A stretch of DNA of 60,154 bases from an uncultured Pelagibacteraceae bacterium (GTDB lineage Bacteria; Pseudomonadota; Alphaproteobacteria; Pelagibacterales; AG-422-B15). Both the position numbers and the translations under genes were made by a program. Below, one piece after another: positions 8,949 through 16,167 of the stretch (position 1 is the stretch's first letter; each line of letters opens with the position of its first letter). The notes beneath the pieces were generated by a model. It was not told where the DNA came from, did no database searches, and saw only the letters and a list, made by a program, of their open reading frames with translations. The stretch covers positions 1-60,154 of the forward strand of contig CACNXQ010000002.1 of the NCBI GenBank assembly GCA_902624455.1. The letters are read 5' to 3'.

Positions 8949-9829
8949 TTTAGACTTAATATTGCATTGATTATAGACGACAACCTAGACTTTAGGTCAT
9001 CCGATCTGCTAGTTATAACAACTGGTATTTTACCACCGACTATGAACCCACCTGCAGTAGCGCCCATTAAATTAACACATACTTTTACGATTGCATTTCC
9101 AGTTTCTATATTTGGAACCAGAAATACATTTGCTCTACCGGCAACGCTATTTTGAATACCTTTTATTGTGGCAGCATCTAAAGAAATCGCGTTATCGAAG
9201 GCTAAAGGGCCAAAAATATCAATATTCTTAAATTCAGTATTAGCCCAACTGGTAATTTCAGCCGCATCAACTGAACTTTGCATTTGAGGAAGATTTTCTT
9301 CAGTAGCAGACAATATGGCGATTTTCTGATCGAAAGTTGGAATTTTATCTACAAAATTTATGACGTTTTTTAAAATATGTTTTTTTGTTTCAAGTGAAGG
9401 ATTAATATTTAAGGCGCCATCTGTAATTATTATTGGACGAATATCATCGTTTTTAAAACTTAAATACCAGATATGACTTAATTTAGACCCTTTTTCCCTC
9501 AAGGAATAACTTTTCTTTACATACTCGCTCATCAAAACATCTGTATGAACATGACCCTTTACAATCAGTTTCACCTCGTTCCTCGCAGCTAGTTCACAAG
9601 CATTTTTGGACGCTGTTTTTTCGTCATCCGCGATAATTATTGGCCTATCAGGACTCCAATTATTCATATCGCAATATGTGTTAATTTTGGATTTATTGCC
9701 GATTAAAATAGGGTCTATCAAACCAAGTTTATAAGCTTCATGGGCACCGCTAAGAGATAGTTTGTTGTCAGCACCTACTATAGCTGTAGGTATTTTTATA
9801 TTTTTTTCAATTAAATCAATATTTTGCAT
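8945..9829 (-). CDS. Phosphate acetyl/butyryltransferase family protein
   Basis: This 294-residue protein belongs to the PTA_PTB family (phosphate acetyltransferase catalytic domain), which moves an acyl group between CoA and phosphate. Visible features are the N-terminal PTAIVGADN segment, ILIGNKSKI, the region with VKGHVHTDVLMS (about 90-101) and the C-terminal GGKIPVVITSRSDD, matching the standalone, butyryltransferase-like subfamily rather than long bacterial Pta. No kinase partner (ack/buk) is adjacent. Stand-alone members of this subfamily are often annotated as bifunctional enoyl-CoA hydratase/phosphate acetyltransferase, but no hydratase domain is present here. Confidence 0.85.
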   Translation of the reverse strand: MQNIDLIEKNIKIPTAIVGADNKLSLSGAHEAYKLGLIDPILIGNKSKINTYCDMNNWSPDRPIIIADDEKTASKNACELAARNEVKLIVKGHVHTDVLMSEYVKKSYSLREKGSKLSHIWYLSFKNDDIRPIIITDGALNINPSLETKKHILKNVINFVDKIPTFDQKIAILSATEENLPQMQSSVDAAEITSWANTEFKNIDIFGPLAFDNAISLDAATIKGIQNSVAGRANVFLVPNIETGNAIVKVCVNLMGATAGGFIVGGKIPVVITSRSDDLKSRLSSIINAILSLN

Positions 9830-9882
9830 AGTTTTCTTAAACCTAATTTAAATTATTAAATAAATATAATTAAATATTGAAT

Positions 9883-10005
9883 TTACTTATTATTTTTAAA
9901 AAAATTAAATAAATAAGCCCCTACTATTAAAATTAATAAAATTGCTGAAAAAGAATAAAATAATAAAGATAAGTCCTGCAAAAGTAGTATTAGGAACTCA
10001 ATCAC
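9883..10005 (-). CDS. Small single-span membrane protein (40 residues, GTG start)
   Basis: A 40-residue hydrophobic reading frame beginning at a GTG whose first base is the last base of the upstream stop (TAGTG overlap), ending with a basic NFFKNNK tail. It would form one transmembrane helix with the positive end in the cytoplasm. The frame can be read open upstream to 10080 as 65 residues, but that upstream part lies over the KdpF-like frame, so I prefer the coupled GTG start. The function is not recognised. The tight overlap with the preceding 29-residue gene suggests a two-peptide membrane module. Confidence 0.5.
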   Translation of the reverse strand: MIEFLILLLQDLSLLFYSFSAILLILIVGAYLFNFFKNNK

Positions 10006-10094
10006 TATGCGAAAATGATTGTTATTGCCCAATAAAGCAAATATAGAAAAGAAACCGTAACTAAACCTCCAATAATCCAATCAAGCATATGCAT
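10005..10094 (-). CDS. KdpF-like 29-residue membrane peptide
   Basis: A 29-residue frame (a second ATG at 10088 would give 27 residues) with the pattern LDWIIGGLV then FLYLLYW, which strongly resembles KdpF, the small subunit that stabilises the KdpABC potassium pump. KdpF consensus has a D-x-x-x-GGLV then LxYLLYAL pattern. No kdpA, B or C is in the window, so it may be a KdpF-like peptide attached to another membrane protein. Its stop overlaps the GTG of the next small ORF. It is divergent from the oxidoreductase at 10127, with 32 bp between. No clear Shine-Dalgarno precedes it. Confidence 0.6.
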   Translation of the reverse strand: MHMLDWIIGGLVTVSFLYLLYWAITIIFA

Positions 10095-10126
10095 TTATAC
10101 CACATTCAAATATTTAAAGATAGAAG

Positions 10127-11317
10127 ATGAATAGAGAATTTGACCTAATTATTTATGGCGCAACAGGTTTCACTGGGAAACTGGCTGTTGAATATATCGA
10201 CAACAATTATAGTGATTTAAAATGGGCAATAGCAGGAAGAAATTCTGAAAAACTCAATCAAATTTCAAATTCAACAAAATCAAAACCCCCTATTTTCATC
10301 GCTAGTTCTGATGACGGCAATAGTTTGTCAGAAGTTGTTAAAAAAACCAAAGTTATAGCATCATTGGCTGGACCATTTAGTAAGTACAGTAATGAGTTAG
10401 TAAATCAATGTTATGAAAACAATACTAACTATGTGGACATTACCGGTGAAAATATATGGGTTAGAGACTTAATCGACCGTTATCACAAGGGGTGTGAAGA
10501 CAAAGGTATCTTTATCATACCGTCGTGTGGTTATGACTCCATACCGTCTGATATTGGTTCTTTTTATTGTCATATGATGTTGAATGAGAATATTGATCAC
10601 ATTGATGGTTATCATACTGGAAAAGGAGGCGTTAGCGGTGGTACTATTGAAAGTGCCTTTAATATGAAGAATTACAAATCTAGTTACAAAATCGGGCATC
10701 CTTTTCTATTAAATAGTAAAGAATTTATAAAGAATAACTACAATTCAAAAAGTAAAGATAAATTTTCAATTAAGTACATTAAAGATATTAAAAAATATTC
10801 AGCACCATTTGTAATGGCAATTGCAAATACTAGAGTTGTAAGAAGAACTGCTGAATTAAAACAGAATAATCAAACAAGCTACGGACCTAATTTTTCATAT
10901 AACGAGTATATGAAAACTGGCAGCTATTTGAGTGCGTTAATAATAACCTTAGGCTTAGGTGTCCTTGGTCTCATGATAGTTTCGCCAATAAGTAATTTAT
11001 TTAGGAAGTTATTTACTAAGCCTGGAAATGGGCCTGACAAAAAAACTAGAGATGAAGGTTGGTTTGAGAGTATATTTGTCGTAAAAACCGAAACAGGCAA
11101 TAAATATAAATTCAGGCTATTTGGAGATGGGGATCCAGGTTATAAATCGACTGCTAAATTGATATGTGAGTCTGCTCTTTGCATTGCTTTAAATTTTGAT
11201 CAAATTACAAAAAATAATTCTGGTGGCGTGCTTACAACTGCATCTGGATTAGGAGAAACTCTCGTAAATAGACTCAAAAATGCAAACATCTTATTCGAAG
11301 GTCCACATAAAATTTAA
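10127..11317 (+). CDS. SCCPDH-like NAD(P)-dependent oxidoreductase (saccharopine dehydrogenase fold)
   Basis: A 396-residue protein with an N-terminal Rossmann motif IIYGATGFTGKLAVEY at about residues 8-23, followed by GYDSIPSDIG and a middle hydrophobic segment near residues 270-290 (ALIITLGLGVLGLMIV). This layout is that of the trans-acting enoyl reductase/SCCPDH family, which includes mycobacterial enzymes acting on lipid substrates and eukaryotic SCCPDH on lipid droplets, rather than true saccharopine dehydrogenase. The substrate is unknown; a membrane-associated lipid reductase is an inference. It is preceded by an AAGATAGAAG purine stretch acting as ribosome-binding site. Confidence 0.85.
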   Translation: MNREFDLIIYGATGFTGKLAVEYIDNNYSDLKWAIAGRNSEKLNQISNSTKSKPPIFIASSDDGNSLSEVVKKTKVIASLAGPFSKYSNELVNQCYENNTNYVDITGENIWVRDLIDRYHKGCEDKGIFIIPSCGYDSIPSDIGSFYCHMMLNENIDHIDGYHTGKGGVSGGTIESAFNMKNYKSSYKIGHPFLLNSKEFIKNNYNSKSKDKFSIKYIKDIKKYSAPFVMAIANTRVVRRTAELKQNNQTSYGPNFSYNEYMKTGSYLSALIITLGLGVLGLMIVSPISNLFRKLFTKPGNGPDKKTRDEGWFESIFVVKTETGNKYKFRLFGDGDPGYKSTAKLICESALCIALNFDQITKNNSGGVLTTASGLGETLVNRLKNANILFEGPHKI

Positions 11318-11328
11318 TCTTATAATTG

Positions 11329-11341
11329 ACCCAATATGGGT
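11329..11341. other. Short perfect inverted repeat downstream of the oxidoreductase
   Basis: ACCCA-ATA-TGGGT forms a 5-bp stem with a 3-base loop 12 bp after the stop of the preceding gene. It is followed by an AT-rich stretch but no clean T run, so it may be a weak terminator or a small operator. Confidence 0.3.
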
Positions 11342-11395
11342 ATATTTAAACTTTATCTTTTAATAATTTAGTTCAGAATAACTTCAAAGCCCATT

Positions 11396-11424
11396 GGTAG
11401 ATGTGGATAAATGCTGCATCTACC
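11396..11424 (+). promoter_or_regulatory. Leader hairpin upstream of the RodZ-type HTH gene
   Basis: GGTAGATG (11396-11403) and CATCTACC (11417-11424) form a perfect 8-bp stem with a 13-base loop, ending about 14 bases before the GGAGA ribosome-binding site of the gene at 11454. It could be a leader structure or an operator dyad. Its position argues that translation begins downstream at 11454 and not at the ATG at 11394. Confidence 0.45.
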
Positions 11425-11453
11425 CTAATAATTTAATTGGAGATAATTTTAAA

Positions 11454-11732
11454 ATGGTGCATGATGATAGCCATATGTTTGTATTGAATGCCAAAAAGAA
11501 ATTGGAAGAGCACGTTGCTATCGAAGAAGATATTAAGGAAAAGATAAAAGAGTTATCCAAACTTAGAAAATCTATTTCTTTAGATCTTAAAAAAATCGCA
11601 GATCAAACAAAAATCTCAACTAATCAGCTCAAAAATATCGAAGCGTTTAATTTCGACAAACTGCCTCCTAATCCTATGAGAACATCTTTCATCAATCAGT
11701 ATTGTCTGGAGATTGAAAGAAATAAAAAATAG
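11454..11732 (+). CDS. Small helix-turn-helix protein, RodZ N-terminal-like (HTH_25)
   Basis: A 92-residue cytoplasmic protein. Its second half (from ISLDLKKIADQTKIS to FINQYCLEIE) matches the HTH_25 domain found at the N terminus of the cytoskeletal protein RodZ, including the ... NFDKLPPNPMRTSFI part that corresponds to the FDxLPxxxYxRGFLRxYA signature. The first half is a charged, probably coiled-coil helix. The transmembrane and periplasmic parts of RodZ are absent, so it is a stand-alone version and may act as a DNA-binding regulator or a reduced RodZ. I chose the start at 11454 because GGAGA lies 9-14 bases upstream; an in-frame ATG at 11394 is possible but falls in a hairpin. Confidence 0.72.
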   Translation: MVHDDSHMFVLNAKKKLEEHVAIEEDIKEKIKELSKLRKSISLDLKKIADQTKISTNQLKNIEAFNFDKLPPNPMRTSFINQYCLEIERNKK

Positions 11733-12197
11733 CTACCCAGCAACTGGATACTCTCTCTTTATTATCCGATTATAAACCACTGCGAAAATAACTATTATTA
11801 TTGAACCTATTGCCACAGGCAGAAATACAAATTCTATACCTGCTCCCGTTAAGATTACAATTATTGGGTTAGCACCGGCTGGTGGATGAATTGTGTTAGT
11901 CATCATCATGACAAACACAGCCAATCCCACAGCAATACCTAATGCTAAAAATGAGTCACCTATTGTTAAAAGTATTACTACACCTGATAACGCAGATAAA
12001 ACATGACCTAAAATGATATTTTTTGGTTGAGCTAATGGACTTGAATGCACTGCCATTACAAGAACCATTGTCGCACCAAAAGGCGGTATCAGCCAGATTG
12101 CTCCATCAAAATATTTATCCAAATAGGCAATAAATGAAATACAAATAATTGCCCCCAAGGCGCTAATAAGAGAGTTGATTATTTCTGATTTTTTCAT
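11733..12197 (-). CDS. HPP family integral membrane protein
   Basis: A 154-residue membrane protein with four to five predicted helices. It carries the HPP-family hallmarks: PPFGATMVLVMAVHSSPLAQ with the conserved P-x-x-GA-S/T motif at about residues 37-57, followed by GHVLSALSG and NTIHPPAGANP (about 105-115), the HPP signature. Related proteins in cyanobacteria and plant plastids transport nitrite, but the substrate of bacterial HPP proteins is generally unsettled. It converges directly on the HTH gene with no gap and is divergent from the DUF2177 gene with 12 bp between the starts. Confidence 0.85.
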   Translation of the reverse strand: MKKSEIINSLISALGAIICISFIAYLDKYFDGAIWLIPPFGATMVLVMAVHSSPLAQPKNIILGHVLSALSGVVILLTIGDSFLALGIAVGLAVFVMMMTNTIHPPAGANPIIVILTGAGIEFVFLPVAIGSIIIVIFAVVYNRIIKREYPVAG

Positions 12198-12209
12198 TAA
12201 GTCTATATC

Positions 12210-12611
12210 ATGATGATAAAATTATACATTACAACCCTATTTTACTTTCTGATAATAGATACGATTGGAATTCAAACCTTTGTTGTAAAAATATACACTA
12301 AAAATTTACCATCTAGCCTTAAGATTAATTTTGATATTTTATCCGCTATCATTTTTTATCTCATATTCGTTCTTGGTTTGGTTTACTTTGTTGTTGCACC
12401 ATACAAAAATAGCCCAATCACTTCTGTTATAACTCCAGCCATTATGTATGGCCTTGCCACGTACGCTACTTACGCTCTTACTGTAAAAGCGGTATTCAAT
12501 GTCTTTAATTGGCAAATCGTTATTTCTGATGTTTTGTGGGGAATGGTATTATGTACTCTAATTTCAGTGTTAACTGTATATACTGTTTCAAAAGTTAGTT
12601 TCTTAAATTAA
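12210..12611 (+). CDS. DUF2177 family membrane protein
   Basis: A 133-residue protein with four predicted transmembrane helices. The family pattern is visible: an N-terminal LIIDTIGIQTF, the central FYLIFVLGLVYFVVAP and the C-terminal YGLATYATYALT followed by DVLWGMVLCTLIS, in which the Asp-x-x-Trp-Gly is characteristic. No function is known for the family. It is divergent from the HPP gene, and the shared promoter region is only 12 bp between the starts, so promoter elements must extend into the coding sequence. Confidence 0.82.
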   Translation: MMIKLYITTLFYFLIIDTIGIQTFVVKIYTKNLPSSLKINFDILSAIIFYLIFVLGLVYFVVAPYKNSPITSVITPAIMYGLATYATYALTVKAVFNVFNWQIVISDVLWGMVLCTLISVLTVYTVSKVSFLN

Positions 12612-12654
12612 TCGTTGTTTTAAATCATTAAATTAAATAAATTGACTTCAGCAA

Positions 12655-12744
12655 GGAGAGTTGGCTGAGCGGTCGAAAGCACTGGTCTTGAAAACCAGCA
12701 ACGGGGAAACTCGTTCTAGGGTTCGAATCCCTAACTCTCCGCCA
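12655..12744 (+). tRNA. tRNA-Ser (anticodon UGA), CCA encoded
   Basis: A class II tRNA with acceptor stem GGAGAGT (12655-12661) pairing with ACTCTCC (12734-12740), discriminator G and encoded CCA (12742-12744). The anticodon arm CTGGT-CTTGAAA-ACCAG places TGA at 12689-12691, so it decodes UCA and related serine codons. A long variable arm follows (CAACGGGGAAACTCGTT) and the T arm GGTTCGAATCC is intact. I see no duplicated 3' end nearby that would suggest an integrated element here. Confidence 0.97.
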
Positions 12745-12781
12745 TATTTACGTTATTTACAGAATCTTCTAAAATATTTTA

Positions 12782-13195
12782 ATGATAGAAAATTTTAACA
12801 GTGTTTTTTTACTAATAATGCATTGTCTTCTTGTTCTCTTATCTGGAATTTATACGATAAGGTCATTATTTTTTCCAATGACTATGGTTAAGGAATTTAA
12901 CTTAGGAAATAATAGTATTTACATAGTTAGAATTTTAGGTGCTTTTGTATCTACTTTTTTTCTTGTCGGTCTTTACCTCATTTTTAGAGATGTTGGACCT
13001 GACGGAGCTTGGACATATTACAGTATGTTTTTTGTAGTCGGCGTCGTAATGCTAATTTATGACGCAGGATTTTACTTCAAACTATTTGATAAAAATCTAG
13101 ATTCGAAGAACTCACTGATTGATATATTTATCAGTGTGTTCACAATTGTAGCTTCAGTAATTTTAATTTCAGGCTTGGCTGATAAAATTTACTAA
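12782..13195 (+). CDS. Four-helix membrane protein of unknown function
   Basis: A 137-residue protein with four predicted transmembrane helices (roughly residues 9-30, 45-68, 80-100 and 113-133). The loop with RDVGPDGAW between helices 2 and 3 is the most polar part. I do not recognise a family. It lies 37 bp after the tRNA-Ser gene, possibly read from the same promoter, and converges with the next gene with no gap. Confidence 0.75.
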   Translation: MIENFNSVFLLIMHCLLVLLSGIYTIRSLFFPMTMVKEFNLGNNSIYIVRILGAFVSTFFLVGLYLIFRDVGPDGAWTYYSMFFVVGVVMLIYDAGFYFKLFDKNLDSKNSLIDIFISVFTIVASVILISGLADKIY

Positions 13196-13504
13196 TTACT
13201 GAGCCTTGTCAGATCTCTCCTGTCCTAAACCCGCATCAATCCATGTCTCATCCATGATATTTGATGAGAGATCAGCTAAATCAAAAAAAGCTTTCATTGT
13301 TTCACCATTTGGTTCAGCGCCAGCGCCCCAAGATCCAGTATTAGCATCAATAGCGAAACCTATCACATTTGGATTTAACCAATAAAATTTTGCACTATTA
13401 ACACCGGCAACTTTTTTTGCACATTTGCACATATTTAAAGCTGCATTCCCAAAAGAATCTCTACTGGACCCCACTTTCATTTCCCATTTTGACACATGTA
13501 GCAT
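13196..13504 (-). CDS. Small soluble protein of unknown function
   Basis: A 102-residue protein without signal peptide or membrane segments. A strong ribosome-binding site (AAGGAG, 7 bases before the ATG) supports the start. Cys26 and Cys28 form a CKC pair, and a Trp-rich middle (FYWLNPNVIGFAID, NTGSWGAG) suggests a compact alpha/beta fold, perhaps a dimeric ferredoxin-like barrel, but that is only an impression. I do not recognise the family. It is divergent from the DMT permease gene at 13596. Confidence 0.7.
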   Translation of the reverse strand: MLHVSKWEMKVGSSRDSFGNAALNMCKCAKKVAGVNSAKFYWLNPNVIGFAIDANTGSWGAGAEPNGETMKAFFDLADLSSNIMDETWIDAGLGQERSDKAQ

Positions 13505-13595
13505 AAGTTACTCCTTAAATTTATTATGATACAAATTATCAATTAACTTGATTAAAATCTCTATGATAATTTTTATATATTCTTAAGAAACTAAT

Positions 13596-14543
13596 ATGAC
13601 TAGAGAAAATAACGTCTTATCTATTATTTATATATTGCTAGGTATGACAGTATTCTCTGTTCAAGACACTTTAGTAAGGCTTGTCTCGGAAGATATTTCC
13701 ATTTTACAAGTTCTATTTTTTAGAAGCACAATAGCGATAATATTAATTACGCTTTTCCTTAGATTTACTAATCAAAAAATAGAGCTTAAAACAGGTTATC
13801 CAATTTTAACTACATTAAGGACAATAATATTCATATTTGCTTTCCTTTTTTATTATATTGGGCTTGCAAATTTATCTTTTGCTATTGCAACTGCATTATT
13901 TTTTACTGCACCTTTTTTTATTACAATTCTCTCATCGATCTTTTTGAAAGAAAAAGTTGGTTTGATTAGATGGTCAATAATAATATTTGGTTTTCTTGGT
14001 GTGCTGCTAATTGTCGACCCGTCATTGGAGGAAGTGAACTATTATATGATTTACCCTATCTTATGTGCCTTAGGGTATGCAATTAGTATGATTATAATCA
14101 AAGTAACTTCAGACAGTGATAATGTATATACGCAAGCAATTCATGTATATTTGATGACAATATTTTTGTGCCCAATCATGACGTTGATAGGTTTCCAAAT
14201 AGGTCTTCAAAATGATAGTAACGATGTAATTCAATTCATGTTTCGCTATTGGTCTTTTGATTCTCACGTATCACAAATCATGCTTTTAATAATTGGTATT
14301 TGTGTTGTTTTCGGATTTATATTTATTTTTAATGCTTATAGATTAGGCAAACCATACGTAGTTGCACCATTTGAATACGTGCTGTTACTATGGTCAGTAT
14401 CTATTGGATGGTTAGTGTGGGATGAGACTATTTCATTACAGTCATGGATTGGCATGGGCATTATTGTTGTTGCAGGTATATTTATTTTTTATAGAGAAAA
14501 AGTTAATGACCAGGAAATTACTGTAGACCAGCCTTTGAGATAA
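13596..14543 (+). CDS. DMT family (EamA) permease
   Basis: A 315-residue inner-membrane carrier with ten predicted helices made of two EamA repeats. Typical features are the N-terminal GMTVFSVQDTLVRLVSED, the repeat-1 ends with FLKEKVGLIRWSIIIFGFLGV and the repeat-2 ends with WDETISLQSWIGMGIIVVAG. Members export or import small metabolites and amino acids; the substrate cannot be inferred. It converges on yajQ with no gap. Confidence 0.88.
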   Translation: MTRENNVLSIIYILLGMTVFSVQDTLVRLVSEDISILQVLFFRSTIAIILITLFLRFTNQKIELKTGYPILTTLRTIIFIFAFLFYYIGLANLSFAIATALFFTAPFFITILSSIFLKEKVGLIRWSIIIFGFLGVLLIVDPSLEEVNYYMIYPILCALGYAISMIIIKVTSDSDNVYTQAIHVYLMTIFLCPIMTLIGFQIGLQNDSNDVIQFMFRYWSFDSHVSQIMLLIIGICVVFGFIFIFNAYRLGKPYVVAPFEYVLLLWSVSIGWLVWDETISLQSWIGMGIIVVAGIFIFYREKVNDQEITVDQPLR

Positions 14544-15029
14544 TTAATCTCTCATGTTCACGAATTGTAATGGTAAATCTAATTTCATTTCTTTAATAAT
14601 GGATATAGCCTCTTGAAGATTATCTCTTTTTTGCCCACTTATACGCAGCTCATTGCCTTGGATTTTAGCTTGTACCTTTAATTTCGAGTCTTTTATTTTT
14701 TTAGTAATCGACTTTGAGGTTTCTTGATCAATGCCATCAATGATATCATAAATTTGACGAATACTATTTCCAGATGCTGACTCGGAACTTTTAAATTTAA
14801 TTACTTTTGGATCCAAACTTCTTTTAACTATATGACCTATTAACAACTCAAATACCTGCTTAGCTTTAGCATCATCTTCACTGTGCAATGTAATTTGATT
14901 ATCTTTTCTCTCAATTTTTGAAATAGATCCTTTGAAATCATATCTCTGCCCTACTTCTTTCATTGAATTTGAAATAGCATTATCAATTTCTTGATTATCA
15001 GCTCTACTTACTACGTCAAAACTTGGCAT
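14544..15029 (-). CDS. yajQ: YajQ family nucleotide-binding protein
   Basis: A 161-residue protein of the UPF0234/YajQ family: two ferredoxin-like domains, with the conserved start PSFDVVSRADNQEIDNA, the RYDFKGS motif (residues about 29-35), and the C-terminal GNELRISGQKRDNLQ and LDLPLQFVNMRD. Family members bind nucleotides including cyclic-di-GMP in Xanthomonas and Pseudomonas, where they act with a transcription factor. The gene follows the CoA-transferase directly (stop to start adjacent), at the end of the sdhE-mfd-caiB-yajQ run. Confidence 0.95.
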   Translation of the reverse strand: MPSFDVVSRADNQEIDNAISNSMKEVGQRYDFKGSISKIERKDNQITLHSEDDAKAKQVFELLIGHIVKRSLDPKVIKFKSSESASGNSIRQIYDIIDGIDQETSKSITKKIKDSKLKVQAKIQGNELRISGQKRDNLQEAISIIKEMKLDLPLQFVNMRD

Positions 15030-16163
15030 TTATTCAATAATCTTTTCTTCAATGAATTTATTAATATCTTCATCAGAATATCCTAAAGATTTCAATATTT
15101 CATTATTATTTTGTCCAACTGATGGAGCTATTTTAGGATCTGAAATTTTTGAGTCACTAAATCTAGGTGCAGGTGATGGTTGAGTAATACCATTAATTTC
15201 AAAAAAATTATTTCTTTCTTTCATATGTGGATGGTCTTTGGCTTCCTCAATTGATAAGACGGGTGAGTAACAGACATCAGTACCTTCAAAAATCTCATTC
15301 CATTCATTTCTAGTTTTAGATTTAAATATATTTTCAAGTTTATTTACCAAACTGGGCCACAATGAAGGATCCATCTGATTATCAAATTCAGTTCCTAATT
15401 CTAATTTGTCTTTCAATATTTGATAAAATTGAGGTTCTAGTGACCCGATTGAGACAAAGTTATCATCTTTTGTTTTGTAGACTTGGTAAAAAGGAGCTCC
15501 ACCATCAAAAAGATTCGATCCTCTATTTTTTACATTCCATATACCAGATTGAGATAAGGTATATAAAATGGAACTTAAAACAGAAACACCATCTATCATT
15601 GCAGCATCTACAACTTGACCTTTACCAGTTTTTGAAGCAGATAGTAAAGCTGCACAAATGCCAAAAGCTAAAAACATTGTTCCGCCTGCATAATCTCCAG
15701 CTATATTGTAAGGAATTGATGGTTTATCTTTGCCACCCATAGAAAACAAAGATCCAGCTAAAGCAATATAGTTTATATCATGACCAGCCACATTTGATAG
15801 TGGACCATCTTGCCCCCATCCAGTAATTCTGCCATACACTAACTTAGGATTGATTTTTTTACAGTCCTCAGGACCTATGCCAAGTTTTTCAGTAACTCCT
15901 GGTCTGAATCCTTCTATAAGTGCATCAGCATCTGAAATAAGTTTGTAAAATAATTCACGAGATTTTTCATTTTTAAGATTTAAGCAAATTGATTTCTTAT
16001 TACGCCCTGTAATATCCAATTTTGGCTCTGGCAAAGGCATCGTAGTTTTTTTTCGATCTATTCTTATAACTTCTGCTCCTAAATCAGCTAATAACATACC
16101 GCAAAGTGGACCAGGACCAATGCCAGACAATTCAATTATTTTATATCCCGATAAAACACTCAT
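15030..16163 (-). CDS. CaiB/BaiF CoA-transferase family protein (alpha-methylacyl-CoA racemase-like)
   Basis: A 377-residue family III CoA-transferase homologue. The start MSVLSGYKIIELSGIGPGPLCGMLLADLGAEVI, given here only as its pieces (IELSGIGPGP, LLADLGAEVIRIDR), and the GRNKKSICLNLK motif are diagnostic. The GHDINYIALAG motif around residue 125 (Asp in GHD) resembles alpha-methylacyl-CoA racemases, where His-Asp pairs catalyse epimerisation at C2, rather than formyl-CoA transferases. The likely role is racemisation of 2-methylacyl-CoA in branched-chain or sterol-like lipid catabolism, but that is inferred. It starts 4 bp after the mfd stop. Confidence 0.88.
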   Translation of the reverse strand: MSVLSGYKIIELSGIGPGPLCGMLLADLGAEVIRIDRKKTTMPLPEPKLDITGRNKKSICLNLKNEKSRELFYKLISDADALIEGFRPGVTEKLGIGPEDCKKINPKLVYGRITGWGQDGPLSNVAGHDINYIALAGSLFSMGGKDKPSIPYNIAGDYAGGTMFLAFGICAALLSASKTGKGQVVDAAMIDGVSVLSSILYTLSQSGIWNVKNRGSNLFDGGAPFYQVYKTKDDNFVSIGSLEPQFYQILKDKLELGTEFDNQMDPSLWPSLVNKLENIFKSKTRNEWNEIFEGTDVCYSPVLSIEEAKDHPHMKERNNFFEINGITQPSPAPRFSDSKISDPKIAPSVGQNNNEILKSLGYSDEDINKFIEEKIIE

Positions 16164-16167
16164 TTAA

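Noticed and set aside
9883-10080. A 65-residue protein starting at 10080
   Set aside because: Its first 25 residues lie over the KdpF-like frame and do not look like a membrane protein start. The GTG start at 10005 gives a clean small peptide. The longer form cannot be fully excluded.
11394-11453. Start of the RodZ-type protein at 11394
   Set aside because: This segment overlies a perfect hairpin and has no ribosome-binding site, whereas GGAGA precedes 11454.
12655-12744. tRNA-Ser as an attachment site for an integrated element
   Set aside because: No duplicated 3' end of the tRNA is visible, no integrase is nearby and the adjacent genes look ordinary.
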